Shown here piece after piece: positions 1 to 6,927 of a stretch of 8,653 nucleotides of DNA; within the stretch, counting starts at the first letter, position 1; every line of letters begins with the position of its first letter. The position numbers and the translations under genes are program-made. Source of the DNA: Ignavibacteriaceae bacterium (GTDB lineage Bacteria > Bacteroidota > Ignavibacteria > Ignavibacteriales > Ignavibacteriaceae); assembly GCA_022865965.1 (NCBI GenBank), contig JALHTS010000465.1, positions 1-8,653 on the forward strand, in the 5' to 3' direction. Below the pieces are notes generated by a model. The model had not been told where the DNA came from. It did not search any database and saw only the letters and a list, made by a program, of their open reading frames with translations.

Positions 1-1
1 T

Positions 2-1261
2 CAAACTGAAGAGATTAATGGATTTGATAATGCTTTAAAGATTGTTAAAGATGAAAATGATCTGACGGGAAAAACTTTAGAACATTTACTCGGTCTTTAT
101 TACATTCAAGGTTTATCATCAATGCTTCCGCCTATTGTTCTAAAACCAACGTCAAATGATATTGTGATGGACTTATGTTCAGCTCCCGGTTCTAAAACAA
201 CTCAAATGGCTGAGATGATGAACAATGACGGAACTCTTGTTGTTAATGAAATTGCACTTGACAGAATTAAATCGCTTGTATTTAATCTCGATAGGATGAG
301 TATCGTTAACACCGGCATAATTCATTCCAAGGGTGAGATTCTGAGCAAATATTTCAGCAATCATTTTGATAAAATACTTGTTGATGCACCTTGCAGCGGA
401 CTTGGAATTATTCAGAAGAAAGAAGAAGTTAGTAATTGGTGGTCGTTAGACAGGGTTCAAAGACTTCAGGATTTACAAACACGACTTTTAATTGCCGCAA
501 TAAAAATGGCTAAAGTCGGCGGTGAAATTGTTTATTCAACATGCACTTTATCTGTTGAAGAAAACGAAATGGTGATTGATAAAATCCTTTCAAAATATCC
601 TGTACAAATTGAAGATGTAAATCTTCCTGTAAGAACACATAAAGCCTTTACCAAGTACAATGGCTTAGAATTTAATAAATCATTAAATAAAGCAATCAGA
701 ATTCTACCCTGGGAAATCAACTCAGATGGTTTTTTTCTTGTAAAACTTCGTAAGGTTGATTCTACTGAATTTACTGAACACAAATTACTAAGCACGCCAC
801 ATATTAAATTGTTAAAGCCAACTCATAAAGATATTTCACCTTTGCTTGATTATATTTCAGAGCATTTTGGAATTCCGATAGAAGTTCTTCACGATTATCA
901 ATACATTCCTAAAACAAGAGATATATTTTTTATAAATAAAAACTGGCAAGATGATAAATTGGGATTATTCCATCGCATAGGAATAAAATTTGGAACATTG
1001 GATAAGAAGAGCAGGATTACTTTTTATACAAGTGCGGCACAGGTTCTTGAAAATCATATCACAAAATTTATTTATGATATTAAAGATGAAGAAGAGTTAA
1101 AGAATTATCTGACCGGATGGAAAATAAAAAACACAGATATTCCAGCGGGACAATATGTTATGAAAAATAACGGTAGAGTTTTAGGAACGGCGCTTGCAAA
1201 TGAAGACGGAATTAAAAGCCGCTTCCCGCGTATAAAAAGAACACAGAAGTTTGTTATTTAG
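2..1261 (+). CDS. Nop2/Sun (RsmF/RsmB-like) rRNA cytosine-5 methyltransferase, 5' end outside window
   Basis: The protein is a SAM-dependent RNA m5C methyltransferase, most likely acting on 16S rRNA. The frame is open from base 2, and the first visible ATG (122) is internal: it sits in GLYYIQGLSSMLPP, a conserved Nop2/Sun segment, so the true start lies upstream of the window. Counting from that Met, DLCSAPGSKTTQ (17-28) is the SAM-binding motif I, DAPCSG (88-93) carries the motif IV cysteine Cys91, and YSTCTLSVEENE (138-149) carries the motif VI cysteine Cys141, the nucleophile in this family. After the catalytic domain about 170 residues remain, ending in GRVLGTALANEDGIKSRFPR. This resembles the PUA-like RNA-binding tail of RsmF (E. 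coli RsmF makes m5C1407) and argues for RsmF over RsmB, although a NusB-like N-terminus cannot be excluded because that end is missing. 419 residues are visible. The TAG stop lies inside the convergent deacetylase gene. The family is certain; the exact target base is not. Confidence 0.93.
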   Translation, partial: QTEEINGFDNALKIVKDENDLTGKTLEHLLGLYYIQGLSSMLPPIVLKPTSNDIVMDLCSAPGSKTTQMAEMMNNDGTLVVNEIALDRIKSLVFNLDRMSIVNTGIIHSKGEILSKYFSNHFDKILVDAPCSGLGIIQKKEEVSNWWSLDRVQRLQDLQTRLLIAAIKMAKVGGEIVYSTCTLSVEENEMVIDKILSKYPVQIEDVNLPVRTHKAFTKYNGLEFNKSLNKAIRILPWEINSDGFFLVKLRKVDSTEFTEHKLLSTPHIKLLKPTHKDISPLLDYISEHFGIPIEVLHDYQYIPKTRDIFFINKNWQDDKLGLFHRIGIKFGTLDKKSRITFYTSAAQVLENHITKFIYDIKDEEELKNYLTGWKIKNTDIPAGQYVMKNNGRVLGTALANEDGIKSRFPRIKRTQKFVI

Positions 1262-2750
1262 CCAATATCATTTTACGTGTTTGTACGAACTCACCAACCC
1301 GCAATTGATAAAAATATACGCCAGAGGCGTATCCGCCTTTGGCGGAAACCCCGCTTGAAAGTCTGCTTCCGTTGAATTCAACTTCATAAGTTCCCGCAGG
1401 TTTTTCTTCATTTACCAGAGTAGCAATCTCAACACCTAACATATCATAAACTTTCAAAGTAACTTTTGACGTTTGACGTTTGACATTTGACATTACGGAG
1501 TAACGGATTCTAGTAGATGGATTAAACGGATTCGGGTAGTTCTGATAAAGTTCAAACGACAAAGGTTGATCTTTTTCATCATCAATACCGGTAATGTTAA
1601 GCTTTGTAAGCGTCATAATTCCATCGTCAGGAATGATTTTACATAAAACAACTTTACCGGAATCTGTGGCTATTGCAGTTAGTGTATCAATCCTGCCAGC
1701 TTGTGTAAACAGAATATAGTTCCAATCTTCAGGTATAGTAACGTATGCTGATAAAGGATAATTATAAATTTCATCATCAAGATTGTCTGTAAGTTCAATT
1801 TCAATTTCATCTTGTGCAGATGAAATAACCTGATATTCACAGCTATCCCTTTGCTTCATATAGCGAACAATATTTCCGGTAGTTTCCACCCAAATTTCTT
1901 TATTTTCTGACCGTGCTTTTATCGAATCACACAAATAAGTAAACCATTCGTTTGAGATTGGTTCATACAATCCCTCTGAAACCAAATCCGGTAATTCTAA
2001 TTGCGGAACGATCTCGTGAATCATCATTATTGCCCAAGCCTCATTTAAAATCGAGTTATGAATCCAGTTCATAAAACTGTAAAGTTCATCAAGATCATCG
2101 GCAAGAGTATTTCGCGGTAGATTAAAATGAACGGCATAGGAATTCAGGTCATAGAAATAATCAAGTGAATAATGATTTGGTTCTTCACCATCACTTCTTC
2201 CAGCTTCATAAAATAATGATGTCAGTGAATCAACTAATTGATTTCTATAAGAATAAGGATAAGCAAGCGTGTTACATTTTTTATCAGGAATTCTCTGTTC
2301 AATTTCTTTTTTCGATTGATATAATTCATATATGGCTGTTCCTTCAGTCATAGTATCACCGACCGGAAGTATAGTAAGAGTATCGTGATTCATTGTATGA
2401 GAAGCTATTTCATGTCCATCCTGCGAAAGTTCAATAAACATTGGCCAGGTACCGTATCGCCATATTCCGGGTAAAGAATCAGCAAGGAGTGGAGGCATAA
2501 CATTAAACGTTCCTTTGAATCCGAATTGGTCAAGAATTGGCTTTGCATTCTGATAATGGGAAAGCAATCCGTCATCAAAAGAGAAAGAAAAGGCAGATTG
2601 TTTATCATCAGACCATTTTGCTACTCTGACTTTTACAGAATCAACAGAGAAAGATTGGCTAATCGAAATACTATTTGCTATTAACATCAATACAAATAAT
2701 TGTATTAATATTGATAAAAAGTTGCTCTTTAGTAAAAATTTGAGATTCAT
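1254..2750 (-). CDS. Secreted NodB-type polysaccharide deacetylase with T9SS C-terminal sorting domain
   Basis: This is a 498-residue exported carbohydrate esterase, probably removing acetyl groups from an extracellular or cell-wall polysaccharide. The N-terminus (about 1-32, Lys then a run of Leu/Ile/Val) looks like a signal peptide. The NodB fold is marked by FSFDDG (56-61, with the Asp pair 59-60), the metal-binding SHTMNH (117-122, His118 and His122), LAYPYSYR (162-169) and a late catalytic-type His in MMIHE (242-246). Residues about 300-390 look like a beta-rich linker domain that I cannot name. From about 399 the tail LYQNYPNPFNPSTRIRYSV through RKMILAK is a type A T9SS sorting domain, so the protein should cross the outer membrane by T9SS and lose its tail. 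That tail contains two in-frame repeat insertions, listed separately. The ATG at 2750 directly precedes the signal peptide; no Shine-Dalgarno is visible. The gene ends inside the methyltransferase gene (8-bp convergent overlap). The substrate is unknown. Confidence 0.93.
   Translation of the reverse strand: MNLKFLLKSNFLSILIQLFVLMLIANSISISQSFSVDSVKVRVAKWSDDKQSAFSFSFDDGLLSHYQNAKPILDQFGFKGTFNVMPPLLADSLPGIWRYGTWPMFIELSQDGHEIASHTMNHDTLTILPVGDTMTEGTAIYELYQSKKEIEQRIPDKKCNTLAYPYSYRNQLVDSLTSLFYEAGRSDGEEPNHYSLDYFYDLNSYAVHFNLPRNTLADDLDELYSFMNWIHNSILNEAWAIMMIHEIVPQLELPDLVSEGLYEPISNEWFTYLCDSIKARSENKEIWVETTGNIVRYMKQRDSCEYQVISSAQDEIEIELTDNLDDEIYNYPLSAYVTIPEDWNYILFTQAGRIDTLTAIATDSGKVVLCKIIPDDGIMTLTKLNITGIDDEKDQPLSFELYQNYPNPFNPSTRIRYSVMSNVKRQTSKVTLKVYDMLGVEIATLVNEEKPAGTYEVEFNGSRLSSGVSAKGGYASGVYFYQLRVGEFVQTRKMILAK
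1316..1346. repeat. Two abutting 15-bp palindromes inside the T9SS tail coding sequence
   Basis: On the plus strand, TACGCC-AGA-GGCGTA (1317-1331, extendable by one A/T pair to 1316-1332) is followed immediately by TCCGCC-TTT-GGCGGA (1332-1346). Each has perfect 6-bp GC-rich arms around a 3-base loop, and the two share the pattern TNCGCC-NNN-GGCGNA. In the deacetylase reading frame they encode SAKGG and YASGV (residues 469-478). Taking out exactly these 30 bases would leave LSSGVYFYQL, the usual form of this stretch in T9SS tails. The pair therefore reads as an insertion of two five-codon units. Confidence 0.8.
1463..1493. repeat. Heptanucleotide tandem repeat inside the T9SS tail coding sequence
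   Basis: On the plus strand four consecutive 7-mers, CTTTTGA, CGTTTGA, CGTTTGA and CATTTGA (1463-1490), are followed by the start of a fifth (CAT, 1491-1493). In the deacetylase frame this region encodes SNVKRQTSKVT (residues 421-431). Because 7 is not divisible by 3, three units are needed to keep frame. Removing 21 bases (three units, seven residues VKRQTSK) would give SNVTLKVYD, a canonical strand of the sorting domain. Confidence 0.75.
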
Positions 2751-2799
2751 CTTTGCGTAAATCGTTCTTTTTTATTTCTTTTTAACATATAACAAATTA

Positions 2800-2805
2800 A
2801 TTATA
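2800..2805 (-). promoter_or_regulatory. Possible -10 element upstream of the deacetylase gene
   Basis: On the minus strand a perfect TATAAT lies 49 nt upstream of the deacetylase ATG, in a 181-bp AT-rich gap (2751-2931) separating it from uvrA. No convincing -35 hexamer sits 16-18 nt further upstream. In such AT-rich DNA a TATAAT can arise by chance, and Bacteroidota-type sigma factors often use other motifs, so this is only a candidate. I see nothing else of note in the gap beyond an A/T-only inverted repeat near uvrA's stop. Confidence 0.25.
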
Positions 2806-2931
2806 CAAAAATCACACCGAAAAATTTTTTGCAATGTCATCTACGTTTCAATAACACTACTGTTTTTATAATCATATTCTTGTTTTTTTAACTAAAAAGT
2901 ATCAACATTTAAGATTCTTAAAAATACATTC

Positions 2932-5709
2932 TCAGTTTAAATACTCCTTCAAATACTTTCCAGTCCATGACTTTTTATTCTCAACAATTTCTTCCGGAGT
3001 TCCGGTTACAACAATTTCTCCACCTTTCTCGCCTGCTCCAGGACCGAGATCAATTATATAATCTGCACATTTTATTACATCAAGGTTATGTTCAATGATG
3101 ACTATAGAATTATTTCTTTCGAGAAGAAGATTAAAACAATTCAGAAGTTTTGAAATATCGTGAAAATGAAGTCCTGTTGTAGGTTCATCAAATATGAAGA
3201 GAACATGCCTTCTTTCTCGCTGAGCTGTAAGATGAGCGGCAAGCTTTATTCGTTGGGCTTCTCCTCCTGATAATGTATTTGATGGCTGACCGAGTTTTAT
3301 ATATCCTAATCCAACTTCTGCAAGCAGTTGAAGAAGTCTTGTAATTCTATCATTACCTTCAAAGAAAACCAGTGATTCATCAACGGTCATTTTAAGAACA
3401 TCAACAAGATTTTTACCGCGATAAGTAACTTCACGTATTTCTTTTTTGAATCGTGTACCTTCACAATCCTCACACTGCAGATATAGATCGGCAAGGAATT
3501 GCATTTCAACTTTTATGAATCCGTCGCCCTGGCAGGTTTCACATCTTCCGCCGGGAACGTTGAATGAAAAATATCCCGGTCTATATCCTCTTGCTCTTGC
3601 CTGATGCGTTGATGAAAACAACTCTCTTATCAGTTCAAAAACTTTTATATAACTGGCAGGATTTGATCTTGGAGATTTACCAATCGGTGACTGATCAACT
3701 ATTACAACACCATCAATATACTCTGCACCTTTAATGTCATCATACTTACCAATAAATGAAGGGGCATTTCCAAAATATTTTGCAATCCCGGCATAAAGAA
3801 TATCATGAACAAGCGTACTCTTCCCTGAACCGCTTACTCCTGTTACAACAACAAATTTGTTTAGTGGAATTTCAACATCCATTTTTTTAAGATTATTTTC
3901 TGAAGCACTGGTAATTTTAACTGCTTTCGTTTTCTTTGTGTTTCTTTTTGCAGGCAATGGAATTTTCATCTCGCCGGATAAATATTTTCCCGTGAGTGAA
4001 TTTTTATTTTTCATCACTTCGGTGTAATGTCCCATGGAAACAATCTCACCGCCTTTAATACCAGCATCCGGACCCATATCAACAAGCAGATCGGCTTCTT
4101 TCATCATATATGCATCATGCTCAACAACAAGAACAGTATTACCAATATCGCGAAGATTTTTTAAGATGTTTATCAGTTTTGAATTGTCTCTTGGATGAAG
4201 TCCGATGCTTGGTTCATCAAGCACATACAAAGTTCCAACTAAAGCAGAGCCAAGCGAGGTTGCAAGATTTATTCGCTGTGTTTCTCCACTTGATAACGTG
4301 CTGCTTAATCTGTCAAGAGTTAAGTAACCAATACCAACATTATTAAGAAACTGTAATCGCTTAATTATTTCTTTCAAAACTCTTTCAGCAACCTGAAAAT
4401 CGTATTCAGAAAGTTTCAATTTTTCAAAAAACTTTAATGACTGTTCTATCGGAAGTTTAACTATGTCGTGAATCGATTTACCGTCTATCTTAACTTGCTG
4501 TGCTTCTCTTCTTAATCGTGTTCCTTTACAAGCCGGACAGGTTGTATATCCCCGGTAACGTGAAAGCAGAACTCTTATATACATTTTATAAGTCTTGCTT
4601 TCGAGATTCTCAAAAAATCTATCTATCCCTTTGTATTTTAAGAATCCTTTCCTGAGCAATTTTATTTGCTCTTCGCTTAAATCTTTATAAGGAATGTTCA
4701 GAGGAATTCCAACACTCTTTGCACTTTGTATTAATTCTCTTTGATGCGTGCTGTATTTTGCAGAACGGAACGGAGCAAGAGCGCCATCCATTAAACTTAA
4801 GTTTGGATTCGGCACAACAAGATTCATATCGATTCCAATTACCTTACTGAATCCCTGGCAAACGGGACAAGCACCAAACGGATTATTAAATGAAAAGAAA
4901 CGCGGTTCGGGTTCTTCGTATCTTACTCCGCAGCACTCATAAAATTTATTGAACTCAGTCTGCTCATTTGTATCGATATTGATCAATGCTAATCTGTTCT
5001 CACCTTCCTTAAATGTAACTTCTATTGAATCAGAAAGTCCTTCTCTGACTTCGCCTTTATTTACTTTGAATCTTTCAACAACAACACGAACATCATTTTT
5101 GTTTTTTGGTTTTACTTCTTTTTCATTAAGATCAATAAGAGAATTATCAAAATAAATTCTGAAAAAACCTCTTTTTTTAAGATGTTCCAGTTCATCTTTT
5201 ATGCTGTGCCCTTCGTGATCAGGAAGCGGAAATGTCAAATATAATTTTGTTCCCTCCGCTTGTTTCTCAAGCCAGTCAGCAACAGTACTTGTTGTAGCTT
5301 TCTTAACTTCTTTGCCGCATTGAAAGCAGATAGTCTTTCCTATTCTAGCAAATAATAATCTTAAATAATCATAAACTTCTGTTGTTGTTCCAACAGTAGA
5401 ACGGCTGTTGCGCCCACCGGATTTCTGTTCAATTGCAACTGCGGGAGAAATGCCTGTAATTAAATCAACATCGGGTTTGTTCATTCTTTCCAGGAACTGA
5501 CGAGCATAAGCTGAAAGACTTTCAACATACCTTCTTTGTCCTTCTGCATAGATAGTATCAAAGACCAATGATGATTTACCGCTTCCGCTTACGCCGGTAA
5601 ATACAATTAGTTTATTACGCGGAATTTCAAAACTTAGATTCTTAAGGTTATGCTGACGTGCTCCGCGAACTATTATTTTCTTTTCTTTTTTAATATTGTT
5701 TTGATTCAT
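2932..5709 (-). CDS. uvrA: UvrA, excinuclease ABC subunit A
   Basis: UvrA is the cytoplasmic damage-sensing ATPase of nucleotide excision repair. It dimerises, scans DNA and loads UvrB. The 925-residue length is near the usual ~940. Two ABC ATPase modules are visible. The first has Walker A GVSGSGKS (39-46), signature TLSSGETQR (471-479) and Walker B LYVLDEP (494-500). The second has Walker A GVSGSGKS (624-631), signature TLSGGEAQR (812-820) and Walker B LFIFDEPTTGLHFHD (837-851). The UvrB-binding and insertion regions interrupt module one (about 130-390). Zinc ligands include Cys723/726 with Cys746/749 (intact CxxC pairs) and CxxC pairs at 128/131, 281/284 and 391/394. The partner of 281/284 is an adjacent CC at 259-260 where a CxxC is usual. 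The first signature reads LSSGE, not LSGGE. The ATG at 5709 precedes the KKIIVRGARQHNLKNL start typical of the family; no Shine-Dalgarno is visible. It is separated from both neighbours by 180-190 bp gaps and looks monocistronic. Confidence 0.98.
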   Translation of the reverse strand: MNQNNIKKEKKIIVRGARQHNLKNLSFEIPRNKLIVFTGVSGSGKSSLVFDTIYAEGQRRYVESLSAYARQFLERMNKPDVDLITGISPAVAIEQKSGGRNSRSTVGTTTEVYDYLRLLFARIGKTICFQCGKEVKKATTSTVADWLEKQAEGTKLYLTFPLPDHEGHSIKDELEHLKKRGFFRIYFDNSLIDLNEKEVKPKNKNDVRVVVERFKVNKGEVREGLSDSIEVTFKEGENRLALINIDTNEQTEFNKFYECCGVRYEEPEPRFFSFNNPFGACPVCQGFSKVIGIDMNLVVPNPNLSLMDGALAPFRSAKYSTHQRELIQSAKSVGIPLNIPYKDLSEEQIKLLRKGFLKYKGIDRFFENLESKTYKMYIRVLLSRYRGYTTCPACKGTRLRREAQQVKIDGKSIHDIVKLPIEQSLKFFEKLKLSEYDFQVAERVLKEIIKRLQFLNNVGIGYLTLDRLSSTLSSGETQRINLATSLGSALVGTLYVLDEPSIGLHPRDNSKLINILKNLRDIGNTVLVVEHDAYMMKEADLLVDMGPDAGIKGGEIVSMGHYTEVMKNKNSLTGKYLSGEMKIPLPAKRNTKKTKAVKITSASENNLKKMDVEIPLNKFVVVTGVSGSGKSTLVHDILYAGIAKYFGNAPSFIGKYDDIKGAEYIDGVVIVDQSPIGKSPRSNPASYIKVFELIRELFSSTHQARARGYRPGYFSFNVPGGRCETCQGDGFIKVEMQFLADLYLQCEDCEGTRFKKEIREVTYRGKNLVDVLKMTVDESLVFFEGNDRITRLLQLLAEVGLGYIKLGQPSNTLSGGEAQRIKLAAHLTAQRERRHVLFIFDEPTTGLHFHDISKLLNCFNLLLERNNSIVIIEHNLDVIKCADYIIDLGPGAGEKGGEIVVTGTPEEIVENKKSWTGKYLKEYLN

Positions 5710-5895
5710 AAAGAAATATCAATTCAAAAATGTAACAATCAAAATTCCTAAAAAAAATGAATTTGTAGAATATTAATTTAATAATATTTTCAGCAGGAAT
5801 AATAAGAAATGTTGGCAGCATATACTTTCGATAATAGATGGGTGCCTGCTACGAATAGCTTATTAATTCAGCAAGAAATAAACGTTAAACCGGTT
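5710..5895. other. Intergenic gap between the mla operon end and uvrA
   Basis: This 186-bp AT-rich spacer should contain the 3' end of the mla transcript and the uvrA promoter, both read leftward. I see no hairpin followed by a T-run that would make a convincing intrinsic terminator for mla, and no strong -35/-10 pair for uvrA. A separated inverted pair AGCAGG (5792-5797) / CCTGCT (5845-5850) and a short palindrome AAACCGGTTT (5887-5896) are the only structures noted. The segment around 5791-5855 is slightly less AT-rich than its flanks. Confidence 0.4.
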
Positions 5896-6927
5896 TTAAT
5901 TAGCAGCTTTTTCCAGTGTTTTTAACTCACCTATCTTTTCATCCAGCAATTTTATCTTTTCATTTAACTCAAGAAGTTTTGAATCAATTTGTTCTTCAAA
6001 CTCGGCTTTATCCCAATAACCCCTGTCTTCAAAATAGCCTTTAAAGAGCCAGTTGTATTTTAAGGCTTCCATATTTTCAGCCAGACGAGATGCACCAAGT
6101 TTCGTGTCTTCGGTAACAATCACAAGATTTTTTAGAATCTGATTAAGCGATTCCGCTTCTTTACCTTTGTCAGTTAGAAGTGAACCCATCAAACCTTTGC
6201 CCTCCTGAACACCACTCATTAGAGTATCTATATCTGTAACGACTTTATTAATATTATTCACAACATCTTGAACACCACTGCCAAGGTCATCAAATAAAAC
6301 AATTACATCTTTTAAATCATTGGTTAAGTTTGCTAGACTACTATCAGCGCTTTTTGTCAAATTAGTGGCTGCATAATAAAGTTCTTCATCATTTAATATT
6401 TTGCCTAAAGTACCTTCACCGCGATTTATTCTGTCCATAACTTCCGCCAGATATTTTGTCATTTCTTTCGTGAAAGCAAGGATCCCCTGTGTTTCTCCCA
6501 TCACTTCAGCAAAACCCAATGGCTCTTTAGATTGAATTATTCCACCATCAGCTACTTCCTTGAAGTTTTCGTCGCCCATAGAAAGCATCATAATTTTATT
6601 ACCGACTAAACCTTCTGTTTCAATTGTAGCTGTAGAGTTTTCTCTGATGAATCTTTTAATATCAGTTTTTATTCGCATTGAAACTTCTATCTTTCCCGAA
6701 ACATCGTCAACAATTTTTATCTCTTTTACAGCTCCCACATCAATGCCGCCGAATCTTACAGAGGCACCATTTCGTAAACCTTCTATATTATCGAAGTATG
6801 CTTTTACAGTAAAAGTGGAAGCGAATAACTGATCTTTATTTCCGAGTAGGAATATTCCAATTACGAGTAAAGCGCTTCCAAGAAAAATAAAAATTCCTAA
6901 TTTTGCGGTTGCTAGACCTTTCTCCAT
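5896..6927 (-). CDS. mlaD: MlaD-like MCE-domain protein of a lipid ABC transporter
   Basis: This is a membrane-anchored periplasmic subunit that, by family knowledge, forms a ring binding phospholipid or another hydrophobic ligand for the MlaE/MlaF transporter. Its 343 residues comprise one N-terminal membrane anchor (about 10-29) and a single MCE domain (about 39-117) with YFDNIEGLRNGASVRFGGID and EGLVGNKIMML. A long helical region follows with two related segments, GEGTLGKILNDEELY (170-184) and GKGLMGSLLTDKGKE (243-257). Next is NWLFKGYFEDRGYW (292-305), a motif I associate with MCE proteins of this phylum group, and a charged coiled-coil end (about 311-340). E. coli MlaD is far shorter (~180 residues), so the C-terminal half is an extension. 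The ATG shares its A with the TAA of mlaF (TAATG), and AGGAG lies upstream, so translation is probably coupled. It is the last gene of the mlaE-F-D operon. The ligand and direction of transport cannot be read from sequence. Confidence 0.92.
   Translation of the reverse strand: MEKGLATAKLGIFIFLGSALLVIGIFLLGNKDQLFASTFTVKAYFDNIEGLRNGASVRFGGIDVGAVKEIKIVDDVSGKIEVSMRIKTDIKRFIRENSTATIETEGLVGNKIMMLSMGDENFKEVADGGIIQSKEPLGFAEVMGETQGILAFTKEMTKYLAEVMDRINRGEGTLGKILNDEELYYAATNLTKSADSSLANLTNDLKDVIVLFDDLGSGVQDVVNNINKVVTDIDTLMSGVQEGKGLMGSLLTDKGKEAESLNQILKNLVIVTEDTKLGASRLAENMEALKYNWLFKGYFEDRGYWDKAEFEEQIDSKLLELNEKIKLLDEKIGELKTLEKAAN

Noticed and set aside
532..795. Open frames antisense or in other frames to the methyltransferase, uvrA and mla genes, the longest about 90 codons
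   Set aside because: Each lies wholly within a well-supported gene on another frame and its translation resembles no protein family.
1463..1493. Short tandem repeats as a CRISPR remnant
   Set aside because: The units are 7 bp with no spacers and lie within a coding region.
2908..2922. Inverted repeat TTTAAGATTCTTAAA just downstream of the uvrA stop, as a terminator
   Set aside because: The stem is almost entirely A/T with at most a 3-base loop and no clean T-run directly after it, so it would be too weak for a convincing intrinsic terminator.
5792..5850. AGCAGG / CCTGCT inverted pair as a structured RNA or operator
   Set aside because: Only six base pairs are separated by 47 bases, with no supporting pairing inside; likely chance.
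5887..5896. Palindrome AAACCGGTTT at the mlaD stop as a regulatory site or terminator
   Set aside because: A 10-bp palindrome without a loop or T-run, partly inside the stop codon context; no known site matched.
5809..5925. A 38-codon plus-strand ORF with AGGA 10 nt upstream in the gap between mlaD and uvrA
   Set aside because: It runs antisense into the 3' end of mlaD, has no recognisable features, and its length is expected by chance.
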